Below are positions 17,422 to 25,933 of a stretch of 64,000 nt of DNA, one piece after another. The notes below the pieces were generated by a model, which was not told the DNA's origin, searched no databases, and saw only the letters and a program-made list of their open reading frames with translations. Location: the NCBI GenBank assembly GCA_030753015.1, contig JASMDC010000007.1, positions 62,001 to 126,000 on the forward strand, in the 5' to 3' direction. The stretch comes from Candidatus Undinarchaeales archaeon. Lineage in GTDB: Archaea > SpSt-1190 > JASMDC01. Position numbers and translations under genes: made by a program. How positions within the stretch are numbered: the first letter of the stretch is position 1; every line of letters starts with the position of its first letter.

Positions 17422-18651
17422 ATGAGAGGCAAGGTCGCTGTCATCGGTGCAGGACAGGGCGGCATCACGTTCTCCCTCCTCTGGATCCTCAACAAGGTCG
17501 TACCGACCAAGAATCTCACACTCTTCGAGTCCCCTGCCGGTGGGCTCAAGAAGCGCCTCGATGTATTGCAGCAGGCAGAATCGTGGACATTCAAGATCGC
17601 GAACCCGAAGGACGCTGCCAAGATCAAGAGCACCCATGAGATCACAACGCTGCCCAAGGTCACCAACGACATCGCTGAGGCGGTCACCGATGCAGATTAC
17701 ATCCACATACTCACGCCCGCCCATCACCACCGGAGTCTGGTCAGTAGCCTTGCGCCCCACATCGATCGGGAAGGGGCTTACCTCATCATCCACTCGGACG
17801 GCGTGGGCGGCACACTCTGCGCACGGAAGATCCTGCACGAGGACACCGGCTCGAAGCGCCAGCAGAAGGTCCGCAGGTCAGTGCAGATCCTGGGCACTGA
17901 GACGCTGGGTATCACTTGCAAAGCATTCGTGAACATCGAGGAGGGAACGGTCACCTCCCTGCTCAAACGCCAGAAGAACAACCTGCTCGCGACCGGGGTC
18001 CCAATTAGGCCCATGGAGAAGAACATGGCGAAAGTGCAGCCGTTCTTCCTGCCGACGAAGCTGCAGCCCTGCAACGATCCTCTGGAGGAGGGTGTTCACG
18101 ACTCGCCCGCTTTCCATGCTCTGGGCATGCTCGGCAACGTGAGCAAGATCATGGCCGTCGCCAGGGGCGATCGGAACCCATTCAACTTCTACCTCAGTTT
18201 CACCAAGAAGATGACGGAACGGATGGAGCGCTTCGACAAGGAAAGGGCCCGGATCTCGGTCAACCTGGGCATGGAGCCTGCAAAGTCGTGCCGCACCTTC
18301 CTTAACGGGGCGTACGACATCGCCCTCACCGACAAGAAGGGCAGACGCCGTTCGCTCCACGAGATGCTCAATGATCGTAAGACCCCGTACTACGGGGGTC
18401 CCGAGGTGTCGCCTGCGCCCAGTATCCTGACCCACCGGTACCTCACCGAGGAGCTCCCCACCAGGGTCGTTCCCATGTGGTCGCTGGGCAAGGCGCTTGA
18501 TATGGACGTGCCCGTCCACCAGAGCGTCATCGACGAGGTGATCGCCCTCGGTATGGAGCGCATCGTCAAGGAAGGCAGGACGCTCGCTGCCATGGGGATA
18601 TCGCGATCCGGGGTGCGGAAGTGGAAGGAAACGGTCAAGCAGTTCTACTAG
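17422..18651 (+). CDS. NAD/opine dehydrogenase-like oxidoreductase
   Basis: 409 residues with an N-terminal Rossmann fold (VAVIGAGQGGITFSLL, residues 5-20) and a helical C-terminal domain like the octopine/opine dehydrogenase family, which reductively couples an amino acid with a keto acid using NAD(P)H. The N-terminal half (about 90-180) has DADYIHILTPAHHHRSLV and LIIHSDGVGG, matching the family's substrate-binding edge. A box TTCTTTTATTAG at 17390-17401 lies about 27 nt before ATG 17422. The amidohydrolase gene starts 31 nt inside its end, so the two are co-transcribed. The catalytic His of true opine dehydrogenases could not be assigned with confidence; the substrate is unknown. Confidence 0.8.
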   Translation: MRGKVAVIGAGQGGITFSLLWILNKVVPTKNLTLFESPAGGLKKRLDVLQQAESWTFKIANPKDAAKIKSTHEITTLPKVTNDIAEAVTDADYIHILTPAHHHRSLVSSLAPHIDREGAYLIIHSDGVGGTLCARKILHEDTGSKRQQKVRRSVQILGTETLGITCKAFVNIEEGTVTSLLKRQKNNLLATGVPIRPMEKNMAKVQPFFLPTKLQPCNDPLEEGVHDSPAFHALGMLGNVSKIMAVARGDRNPFNFYLSFTKKMTERMERFDKERARISVNLGMEPAKSCRTFLNGAYDIALTDKKGRRRSLHEMLNDRKTPYYGGPEVSPAPSILTHRYLTEELPTRVVPMWSLGKALDMDVPVHQSVIDEVIALGMERIVKEGRTLAAMGISRSGVRKWKETVKQFY

Positions 18652-20057
18652 AGAGCGAGGGTCCCGGTCCACGTGTCTGGACGCTGAACAATGTCCTCCT
18701 TCTTGACGGTACGGGGGAGAATCCTCCGAGAGCCTCGAGCATCACGTTCGCTCCCGACGGGACCATCACCTCGATAACACCAGGGGCAGAAGGTGAGTGC
18801 GAGCTCATGGCCGAGCCCGCTGTAGTCAACATCCACGCCCACGGGATCATCCCCGGCACGCCGCTCTTCTCCAGCGCTTCGGAGCCCCCGGTGCCCGAGC
18901 AGACCCTGGAGAACCTCCGGATACACCTCCGGCAGGGGACCGGGACGATCATATCGGCGGACAACTTCTGTGATCCCGTCGCAGTGCGTACTGTACGCCG
19001 GGCCTTCCCCTATCTCTCCATCTACACACTCTCCAACGTGAATCCCCACGCCCTGGCCGCGGCGAGGTGCGTGGACGGACGCGGGCTCTCCGAGGCTAGG
19101 TTCCTGGACACAGAGACCCAGATCAGGCGCCATCCCGACGTTGTGATCGGTGTGGGAGAGGTAGGCTCGGGCGCCACATTCCTCGGTGGTGTTGCCGCCT
19201 ACCGTATCATCCCCGACATCGTCCGCGCGCGGTGCGGCGTCGTATTGGGGGAGCGTGGCGGGGAGCGACTGAAGAAAGCACTGTACGATCTGCGTACGCT
19301 CATACCCCGGGAAAGCCCTGAGGAGCTCAAGAAGTACCGGGAGGCGGCAGCCGACCTTGGCATACCGGTCGGGTCAATGGATGGTATTCGGCGCGACATC
19401 GTCGAACGGCTGGGACCTGCGGTCAAGGAGGAGATGGAGAGCACGCGCTATGCTGCTCAGGTGGCTAAGATGACCGGCGCTCCCATGCTCGTCCACACGG
19501 GGCTACCCTCCCTGGGTGTCATCGAAAGGATCGCCGACCTGCCCCGAGTGCTCGTGCTGGGCCATACCAACCACCCCGCCATCCCGCCCGACGAGGCGAT
19601 GGCCTGGGTCCGTTCGATCAAGGAGCGGCGTAAGTACCCCACGTACGCCGGCGCCTCGACGTTCAACTCGGCCCGGGAGGGCTTCACTGACGAGCTGGAG
19701 ACCTTCGTCAGGTTCATCGATGAGGGCGCTGCCGACATAATATCCACCGACTACGGCGCCGGTCACCACGACCCCATCAGGGGCCGCGTACTGGCCGCCT
19801 GCAAGGAGACCGGTAAGGAGTACTGGCGGGTGCTGCCGGCCTTCACAAGCACGCCAGCGGACGTCTTCGGGTTCGACTCAGGGGTGCTCGCTGAGGGCCG
19901 GCCAGCTGACGTGGTGCTCGCCAACATCGATGACCCGCGAACACCGCTCGCGGTCGTCCACCGGGGACGGCTCGCGTACCGGGCCGAAGGTGCCGAGGAT
20001 GCTCTGTCAGGGTGTCTCGAGCTCGAGGGACCGTCAACTGTCAAGGGAGATGAGTAG
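18621..20057 (+). CDS. Amidohydrolase-family metal-dependent hydrolase
   Basis: 478 residues of the amidohydrolase superfamily (TIM barrel with flanking beta-sandwich). The first strand gives the metal pair His72-x-His74 (VVNIHAHGI). Later strands give MLVHTG, LVLGHTNHP and a strand-8-like ISTDYGAGHH with the conserved Asp. The C-terminal part (ADVFGFDSGVLAEGRPADVVL) is the usual dihydroorotase/adenine deaminase-like closing segment. The GTG at 18621 overlaps the opine-dehydrogenase-like gene by 31 nt; no later good start exists before the conserved region. The next gene overlaps by 8 nt. This suggests one operon acting on an N-carboxyalkyl or cyclic amide compound, but that is inference. Confidence 0.85.
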   Translation: MEGNGQAVLLESEGPGPRVWTLNNVLLLDGTGENPPRASSITFAPDGTITSITPGAEGECELMAEPAVVNIHAHGIIPGTPLFSSASEPPVPEQTLENLRIHLRQGTGTIISADNFCDPVAVRTVRRAFPYLSIYTLSNVNPHALAAARCVDGRGLSEARFLDTETQIRRHPDVVIGVGEVGSGATFLGGVAAYRIIPDIVRARCGVVLGERGGERLKKALYDLRTLIPRESPEELKKYREAAADLGIPVGSMDGIRRDIVERLGPAVKEEMESTRYAAQVAKMTGAPMLVHTGLPSLGVIERIADLPRVLVLGHTNHPAIPPDEAMAWVRSIKERRKYPTYAGASTFNSAREGFTDELETFVRFIDEGAADIISTDYGAGHHDPIRGRVLAACKETGKEYWRVLPAFTSTPADVFGFDSGVLAEGRPADVVLANIDDPRTPLAVVHRGRLAYRAEGAEDALSGCLELEGPSTVKGDE

Positions 20058-21321
20058 CGTAATGCCGGACGACGGCCCTGCAGCGCAGGTGACCGGGAAC
20101 CAGAACCTCGTCAACCTGCTAATCATCGGCGTTATCGTGGTGGTTCTGTGGTTCGCGCTCGTGAACATCATCCCGCCCCTGCCCTCAACGGACGGGCTCG
20201 TCGACCTGCTAGAGGAAGGACAAGGGGGAAACGGCGCGCTCCGGTGCGCGTTCACCTTCGGCGGCAGCTGGAACATCTATGAGGATCCCAAGTACTGCGT
20301 TCCGCCCGACCATGCGGACACGGACGATCCCGCTGACGCCACCGAGTGCATCTGGTACGTCCAGAACGGGTGCACGCCCGGGAGCGACCCCGGGTGCACG
20401 GCCCCGCCCAGGGACCGCATCCCACGCCAGGATCTGTGCGCGCTCCATCCGTGTCGGGCACGGGACATGTTCGTTGCTGCCAGTGACGCCAAGTACGGCT
20501 GGCCCTACTTCGAGGTGTGCATCCCCGCCGCTCTGCTGGAGGACGATGCCGTAGAAGCGATCCCGATAAAACGCCGCGGTGCCAGCAAGGCCCCACCGAC
20601 ACCGCTTCCCCGGGAGCTGCTCGAGCCGTACACCGACATCTGGACGGCCCTCGATCCCGTGTGCTCCGGACGTCCCGCCCCGCAGGGGGAGTGTCCCGAG
20701 GGGATGGTGTTCATCGGCTCGTGCGGCGGTTTCTGCATCGACCTGTACGAAGCGTCGCGCGGTCCCCGCGGAGGGGCCCAGTCGAAGCCTAGACGGAGGC
20801 CGTGGACCGATATCACCTGGAACGGCGCCCAGCGTGCCTGCATGATGGCCGGCAAGCGCCTGTGCAAGGACTTCGAGTGGGTGGCGGCATGCAACCTGGA
20901 CGGCGATCGCTACGGCCTCACCGAGGAGGAGGACGATGAGCAGTACGGGTGCGCCACGCGACCGGTCGCGAACGACACCGGCCTCCTCACCGGCAGCCGA
21001 TCCAAATGTCGGAGCGATGCGGGCGTCCACGACATGATCGGTAACGTCTGGGAGTGGACGGACGCACGGGTGCCGGACGACTCGTGGACCGGGAAGGGCG
21101 GATCCATAGGGGAGCTCATGGGCACGAATCCCACCAGGTACGGCCACGATGCGCTCTATAGGAATTCTGTCGCCAGGGGGAACACCTTCCTTCGGGGCGG
21201 CGGCCGGTACGGGGGCACCGGCGAGTCGGAGGAACGCGGATGTTTCAACCTTGCCCTGGGCGCCGAGCCCGGGTACAGCCTTCCGGGTATCGGGTTCAGG
21301 TGCTGCGCGGACCCGGAGTGA
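20050..21321 (+). CDS. Membrane-anchored SUMF1 (formylglycine-enzyme-like) domain protein
   Basis: 423 residues from ATG 20050 (MSSVMPDDGP), overlapping the amidohydrolase stop by 8 nt. A single membrane helix (about 25-45, LLIIGVIVVVLWFALV) anchors an external Cys-rich region and a SUMF1/FGE-sulfatase C-type-lectin-like domain: GMVFIGSCGGFCIDLYEASR, WNGAQRACMMAGKRLC, DMIGNVWEWTD and a final IGFRCCADPE. The GNVWEW and GFRC signatures define the domain. True formylglycine-generating enzymes have a catalytic Cys pair; the first Cys position (near FLRGGGRYGG) is not matched here, so it is probably a binding or structural member rather than an active sulfatase modifier. Many cysteines (about 18) suggest disulphides outside the cell. 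Confidence 0.82.
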   Translation: MSSVMPDDGPAAQVTGNQNLVNLLIIGVIVVVLWFALVNIIPPLPSTDGLVDLLEEGQGGNGALRCAFTFGGSWNIYEDPKYCVPPDHADTDDPADATECIWYVQNGCTPGSDPGCTAPPRDRIPRQDLCALHPCRARDMFVAASDAKYGWPYFEVCIPAALLEDDAVEAIPIKRRGASKAPPTPLPRELLEPYTDIWTALDPVCSGRPAPQGECPEGMVFIGSCGGFCIDLYEASRGPRGGAQSKPRRRPWTDITWNGAQRACMMAGKRLCKDFEWVAACNLDGDRYGLTEEEDDEQYGCATRPVANDTGLLTGSRSKCRSDAGVHDMIGNVWEWTDARVPDDSWTGKGGSIGELMGTNPTRYGHDALYRNSVARGNTFLRGGGRYGGTGESEERGCFNLALGAEPGYSLPGIGFRCCADPE

Positions 21322-21328
21322 GGGGCGC

Positions 21329-21952
21329 TCAGGGTAGCCATACCTCTCTGACGTTGTACCTGACGCCCTCACCGTTCAGGAAACCAGTCATCCCTCCTAA
21401 GGAACGCAGGGGGACGAGGAGCACGCCCCGTCCAAGCCTCGTGCCGCCCAGCATCTCTACCTTGCCCTTTGACGTGTATGTCTTCTCACCCACCTTCTGC
21501 GAGTAACCGTAGAGGGCACGCCATAGCTTCACCTTCCTTGCACGTTCCAAATCGGCGAGGTCGAGCTCGAACAATCCTTGCCCCTCCATGTTCTTCGGGA
21601 CGACACTGGACGGTCCATAGAGGGTGACTGCCGACTCCGCGAGGGCCGACTGCAGGGACTCCCAGGTCTCCAACCTACCCACTCGGAGCGAGATTGGATT
21701 CCTTATACCCTCGAGATGGTGCTTCCTTGCATCCTCTGACGCCTCGAAGAGGTCGAGCCGGCCACGTATCCTCTTCTCGTATCCATCGTCCTCGATATCG
21801 ATGAACACGTCGATGTCGCTCTCCTCGTCGAAGTCGCCGCGTGCCACAGAACCGAACACGAGCACTCGCTGGACGGCGGTGCCGATAGCCGGATCCTTGA
21901 TGAGGAACGACACAAAGCTCGATGCATAGGAAAGAAGGTCATACCTGTTCAT
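21329..21952 (-). CDS. MNT-type nucleotidyltransferase (partner of HEPN protein)
   Basis: 207 residues. The polymerase-beta nucleotidyltransferase core is clear: FGSVARGDFDEESDIDVFI (residues 33-51) contains the GS and DxD (Asp46, Asp48) motifs. A ~100-residue C-terminal extension ends in short beta strands (GGTRLGRGVLLVPLRS). In MNT-HEPN systems this protein is the antitoxin, which AMPylates the HEPN toxin. Its ATG at 21952 lies within the 3' end of the HEPN gene (14-nt overlap), so translation is coupled. It converges on the SUMF1-domain gene with a gap of 7 nt. Confidence 0.85.
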   Translation of the reverse strand: MNRYDLLSYASSFVSFLIKDPAIGTAVQRVLVFGSVARGDFDEESDIDVFIDIEDDGYEKRIRGRLDLFEASEDARKHHLEGIRNPISLRVGRLETWESLQSALAESAVTLYGPSSVVPKNMEGQGLFELDLADLERARKVKLWRALYGYSQKVGEKTYTSKGKVEMLGGTRLGRGVLLVPLRSLGGMTGFLNGEGVRYNVREVWLP

Positions 21953-22349
21953 CCGACCACCCTCCGTCAAGGCCAAGTATCCTGGACTCTATGTTAGTGA
22001 AGAGCTCGAGAACCCTCTCGATATCTCCTTGCTCCTTGGGAGCACCGTACGCGAGATTCTCGCTCTGATCCTCCAACTCCACCATGAGGTCCACGACAGC
22101 CTCCCTGTCGGGGAATGTCGGGAGCCGCTCAAGAACAGTCTTAGATTTGAACCAGCGATGGTTGATCTGGGCCCCTGAAGTGATCAGGTTCTTCAAGTGA
22201 AGGTCTGCTGAGAGCAGTTCGACGACGCTCCGTGAAGCATGCAGCCCGACGATCCTCTGGGCATTCACCAGTCCCCGGACCCTCAAAGCCCATTCGAAGA
22301 TGGCCAGCCTGTGCTCCCGATAGGCATTAAGATGGTCCTCGTACCGCAT
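21939..22349 (-). CDS. HEPN-domain toxin-like protein
   Basis: 136 residues, all helical, of the archaeal HEPN type found beside MNT nucleotidyltransferases (pattern EWAL...GLHASRSVVELL...INHRWFKSK). HEPN toxins are RNases with an R-x4-6-H motif; I cannot see a clear standard motif, though the LHASRS and NHRWFKSK segments are conserved-looking candidates. It is the first gene of the pair. The TATA box at 22371-22378 lies 26 nt before ATG 22349 and is buried in a duplicated palindromic sequence that looks like an operator. Confidence 0.75.
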   Translation of the reverse strand: MRYEDHLNAYREHRLAIFEWALRVRGLVNAQRIVGLHASRSVVELLSADLHLKNLITSGAQINHRWFKSKTVLERLPTFPDREAVVDLMVELEDQSENLAYGAPKEQGDIERVLELFTNIESRILGLDGGWSDEQV

Positions 22350-22360
22350 AGGTATATTAT

Positions 22361-22440
22361 ATGTGACTTAGTATATAAAAATTATGTTACTAAGGCGCAT
22401 ATGTCACCTAGTATATAAAATTTATGCGACTAAGTAACAT
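22361..22440 (-). promoter_or_regulatory. Two 40-bp tandem repeats forming promoter and operator of the HEPN-MNT operon
   Basis: Bases 22361-22400 and 22401-22440 match at 32 of 40 positions. Each copy contains GTATATAAAA and flanking arms of an inverted repeat: copy 1 has CTTAGTA (22367-22373) and TACTAAG (22388-22394), a perfect 7-bp pair with a 14-nt gap; copy 2 has imperfect arms CCTAGTA and GACTAAG. The proximal TATA lies inside copy 1. A repressor bound to the arms would cover the box, as expected for toxin-antitoxin autoregulation. Confidence 0.7.
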
Positions 22441-22486
22441 AAACCCTGACATGATGGCACCCCTTCATCGCCAGACACGGCCACAC

Positions 22487-22544
22487 CACCATCCGCGAGA
22501 AGTCCTTCTCGATTCGCGTGCGGATTAGGCTGACTATGGACGGG
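22487..22544 (-). pseudogene. Remnant of a second mutL 3' end
   Basis: On the minus strand these bases encode PSIVSLIRTRIEKDFSRMV, matching the last residues of the intact MutL (PTIVGLTRTRIEKDFSRIV). The DNA matches the mutL end near 24089-24146 with differences mostly at third codon positions. The homology begins exactly at the pyruvate kinase stop codon (22545-22547). No start or upstream part of this mutL copy remains. See findings for meaning. Confidence 0.8.
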
Positions 22545-24002
22545 CTATTTGTCCTTCAGGATGTCTTTAGCAGAGAATACTGCGACCATGTTCGTCTGTG
22601 AGGGACGGTCCAGCATGTTTGCGGCGATGATGAGCGTTTCGTCATGTTCGATGAGGTCCTTCTCGAAACAGGCCTTGACGGACCTTCGAATCAGGGTCAG
22701 GCTATCCTCGGATCCCTCGAGTCCCGGTATCAGGAGTGGTTCGATACCCCATACAAGCCTCATCTCCCTCGCGGTCCGAGTATGGGACGTGATCCCGAGG
22801 ATGGGCAACGAGGGCCTGTATTTCGATACCATCCGCCCGGTGTAGCCGTTATGGGTGAGGCAGATGATCATACCGTTCTTGCACTGCATGTCGCTCAGTT
22901 TCTTGCATGCGGAGTACACCAAGTGACCGATCATCTCGGATGTGGTCTCGTGCTCCGAGTCGTAGTTGTCAGGATCCCTCTGGGGGATCAGTGCCTCGGA
23001 CACACGTATCACCCGCTCCATCATTTCCACGGCCTCACCGGGGAATTCGCCCGATGCTGTCTCGGCGCTCAGCATGACCGCGTCGGCGCCGTCCTCGATC
23101 GCGTTGAACACGTCGGAGATCTCCGCTCTTGTGGGCATGGGGGACTTCACCATGGACTCGAGCATCTGGGTGGCCACGATGATCGGCTTTCCCGCGATGT
23201 TGCACTTCCTGATCATCTCCTTCTGGTAGGGGAGCACCTCTTCCGGGGGGATCTCGACGCCCAGGTCGCCTCGTGCCACCATGATGCCGTCGGAGACCTC
23301 AAGGATGGTGTCGAACGTTGCTAGCGCGATGGGTCGGTCGATCTTCGTGATCAGCTTGATCCCGTCATTGCCGCGCTCGATCAGGATCTTCTTGACAGCG
23401 AGCACGTCGCTCTCGGTGTCCACGTAGGACACAGCCACGAACTCCGGATCGAGATCGGCGATGACCCAGAGGTCCTGTATGTCCTGCCCTGTCGGGACCG
23501 TGAACGGGAAGACGAGCGACGGCGTGTTCACGCCCATCCTGCTGGAGATGAACCCACCGGATAGGATCGTGCACTCCATCTCCTCCTCCGAGATGGTCTC
23601 TATCCTCAGGCACACGATACCGTCATTGATGTAGAACAGGTCGCCCTGCTTCAGATCCTCGTAGAGGTCCTTGTTTGTGATTGAGATCTTCTCGCTTGTA
23701 CCGGTGACGTCCTTGTTCGTGATTGTTATGCTGTTCCCCGCATGGAGGACTGCCCCGCCCTTCTGCATCTTGCCGATCCTGATCTTGGGTCCCTGGAGCT
23801 CGCAAATGATCGGTATGCTATCGTCCGCCTTCCTGACGTTCTTGAACAATGAGAGCTTCTCGTTGATCGTCCCGCACGAGAAATCGATGCGTGCACAGTC
23901 CATCCCGAGCTCTGTCAGCTTCCGTATCTGCTCGGGTGTTGATGTCGCGGGTCCCAGGGTGCAGATGATCTTGGATTTCGTGAGCGACTTCTGGTTGTCC
24001 AT
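22545..24002 (-). CDS. pyk: Pyruvate kinase
   Basis: 485 residues. It converts phosphoenolpyruvate and ADP to pyruvate and ATP, the last step of glycolysis. Signatures in order: KIICTLGPAT at the start, CARIDFSCG (family: RxNFSHG; here Phe-Ser-Cys-Gly, a His to Cys change), ELQGPKIRIGK, the active-site ITKIDRP (family ITKIEN), DGIMVARGDLGVEIP with Mg-binding residues, MLESMVKSPMPTRAEISDVFNA (TRAE/D motif), and the C-terminal allosteric domain ending FSAKDILKDK. ATG 24002 is preceded by a purine-rich GGAAGGGGGG tract and by a TATA element (24041-24049); the alternative GTG 24026 is less likely. It sits 80 nt after mutL on the same strand. Confidence 0.93.
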   Translation of the reverse strand: MDNQKSLTKSKIICTLGPATSTPEQIRKLTELGMDCARIDFSCGTINEKLSLFKNVRKADDSIPIICELQGPKIRIGKMQKGGAVLHAGNSITITNKDVTGTSEKISITNKDLYEDLKQGDLFYINDGIVCLRIETISEEEMECTILSGGFISSRMGVNTPSLVFPFTVPTGQDIQDLWVIADLDPEFVAVSYVDTESDVLAVKKILIERGNDGIKLITKIDRPIALATFDTILEVSDGIMVARGDLGVEIPPEEVLPYQKEMIRKCNIAGKPIIVATQMLESMVKSPMPTRAEISDVFNAIEDGADAVMLSAETASGEFPGEAVEMMERVIRVSEALIPQRDPDNYDSEHETTSEMIGHLVYSACKKLSDMQCKNGMIICLTHNGYTGRMVSKYRPSLPILGITSHTRTAREMRLVWGIEPLLIPGLEGSEDSLTLIRRSVKACFEKDLIEHDETLIIAANMLDRPSQTNMVAVFSAKDILKDK

Positions 24003-24082
24003 GGGCCAGCCCCCCTTCCAGGGCACATGTCCCTACATATCTATAAATCAATGGGAATCCGCAGGGGGCTGCGGTCCGCTAC

Positions 24083-25933
24083 CTATCCCACGATCCGGCT
24101 GAAGTCCTTTTCGATGCGGGTGCGGGTGAGGCCGACGATGGTGGGCCTGCCGTGGGGGCAGTTCCATGGATGCTCGCAGCGCAGGAGCTTGCGTAGCAGG
24201 TCCTCCGCCTGGCCGGGCGTGAGGCGCTCGCCCGCCTTGATGGAACCGCGACAGGCCATGATCTTGAGGATGGCGTCCACCTGCGACTCCCGATGCTTGG
24301 GTTTCCCGAGCCGGAGGATGTCGTCGATGAGCGCACGCACCTGATCGGGACCGGTGGTCCTGCCGAGCACCACGGGCACGCGGCTCACCTGGAAGCTGTT
24401 CTTGCCGAAGGGCTCGATGGCCAGGCCGAGCCCGGCAAGCTCGTCCAGTCGGTCCTGCAGCAGCACCGCCTCCCGCGGTCCCAGCTCGAGCACCTGGGGT
24501 GACACCAGCTCCTGACCTCCAACGTCGCCATCGGCGTGCGACCGGACGAGCTCCTCGTACTTGGTGCGCTCGGCGGCCGCGTGGAGGTCGACCATCAGCA
24601 GCTCGTCCCGTCCCTGAAAGAGCAGGTAGGTATCGAACAGCTCTCCGATGTAGATGAGGCCTGCGAACCGTCCATCGAACCGCTCCTGCTGGGGCAGGTC
24701 CTCCACGGGCGTGTCGGTCCGGCCCGACGGAGCTGTCTCCCGAGGCTTTGCCAACACCGCCTGGACCTGGCCGGGCCGCGTCCCGATATCGGTACCGACC
24801 GGAGCGCTCCTCGCAGCGGGCCTTGCTACTGGACGTGAGATGCCACGGGCCGCCCTGTCAGCGCCTACTGTCCCCGGTAATGGCTCCTGCTGTGTCGAGG
24901 GGGCCAGGGGGATCCCCGCTCCGGCAGCACGGAACACCGGCGCCCGCGCTGCGAGCGCGTCGGCCACGACGGCGGCTACGGCGTCGGACACCCTGGACGG
25001 ATGGACGAACCGCACCTCCCGCTTGGAAGGATGGACGTTCACGTCCACCTCGGCGGGGTCCACCTCGATGAAGAGCACGCCGGGCGGTACGTTCCTGCCC
25101 GGCGGAAGGGTGCCCCTGTATCCCTCGGACAGCGCACGGCGCAGGAGGGGCATGCGCACCGGCCGGCCGTTGACGAAAACGAAGGGGGGACGTGCGGGTG
25201 GTGCGGGGGCATCGGGGGGCACGATGAGGCCGTACGCACGCACCCCGTCCCGCTCATCGTCAACGGTCACCATGTGCCGGGCGACGTCCTTGCCCAGGAC
25301 CGCCATGGCGGCGGCCTCGAGCTCGCCGGACCCCGGCGTGAGCAGGAGGGTATGCCCTCCGTGCTCCAGGCTGAAGGATACGTCGGCGTTGGCCAGGGCG
25401 GCGGCGTTCACCACCTCGGTCACGTGACCCAGCTCGGTCGCCGTTGCGCGAAGGTGCTTTCGCCGGGCGGGCGTGTTGAAGAACAGTTCCCGCACCTCGA
25501 CCTCGGTGCCCGTGGGGGCGGCTGTGGGCTGGACCGATACCGTCCGGCCCCCCTCCACACGTACCTCTGTCGCTCCCGCCAGCGGATCGCGGCAGGTGAC
25601 CAGCCGCACGAGGGCGACCGAGGCGATGGAGGGCAGCGCCTCGCCCCTGAATCCCAGGGTGCCCAGTCCGCGCAGGTCGTCGATGGCGACGAGCTTGGAC
25701 GTAGCGTGGCGTTCGAAGCACAGCTCGGCGTCCTCGGCGGTCATGGCGCGGCCGTCGTCGCGTACGGCCACCAGCTCCTTACCTCCGTCGGAGACGCGCA
25801 CCTCGATCCGGGTCGACCCGGCGTCCAGGGCGTTCTCCACCAGCTCCTTCACCACCGACGCTGGCCGCTCGACCACCTCGCCCGCAGCGATCTGGTTCGC
25901 CACGACGTCAGAGAGCACTTGGATCTCAGTCAT
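24083..25933 (-). CDS. mutL: DNA mismatch repair protein MutL
   Basis: 616 residues. The N-terminal GHKL ATPase has ENALDAGSTRIEV, a DDGRAM motif (canonical DxGxG; here the second Gly is Ala) and GFRGEALPSIAS. The C-terminal dimerisation/endonuclease domain has DLHAAAERTKYEE (the DQHAx2Ex4E nuclease motif with Gln changed to Leu), ACRGSIKAGE and CPHGRP, so it belongs to the strand-nicking MutL type. MutL couples mismatch recognition by MutS to strand incision. ATG 25933 overlaps the mutS stop by 8 nt, a classical mutSL operon. Archaea often lack MutS/MutL, and those that have them usually gained them from bacteria. Confidence 0.95.
   Translation of the reverse strand: MTEIQVLSDVVANQIAAGEVVERPASVVKELVENALDAGSTRIEVRVSDGGKELVAVRDDGRAMTAEDAELCFERHATSKLVAIDDLRGLGTLGFRGEALPSIASVALVRLVTCRDPLAGATEVRVEGGRTVSVQPTAAPTGTEVEVRELFFNTPARRKHLRATATELGHVTEVVNAAALANADVSFSLEHGGHTLLLTPGSGELEAAAMAVLGKDVARHMVTVDDERDGVRAYGLIVPPDAPAPPARPPFVFVNGRPVRMPLLRRALSEGYRGTLPPGRNVPPGVLFIEVDPAEVDVNVHPSKREVRFVHPSRVSDAVAAVVADALAARAPVFRAAGAGIPLAPSTQQEPLPGTVGADRAARGISRPVARPAARSAPVGTDIGTRPGQVQAVLAKPRETAPSGRTDTPVEDLPQQERFDGRFAGLIYIGELFDTYLLFQGRDELLMVDLHAAAERTKYEELVRSHADGDVGGQELVSPQVLELGPREAVLLQDRLDELAGLGLAIEPFGKNSFQVSRVPVVLGRTTGPDQVRALIDDILRLGKPKHRESQVDAILKIMACRGSIKAGERLTPGQAEDLLRKLLRCEHPWNCPHGRPTIVGLTRTRIEKDFSRIVG

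Noticed and set aside
20050..21321. Active formylglycine-generating enzyme
   Set aside because: The SUMF1 fold is clear but the usual catalytic Cys pair is not matched, so only the domain name is given.
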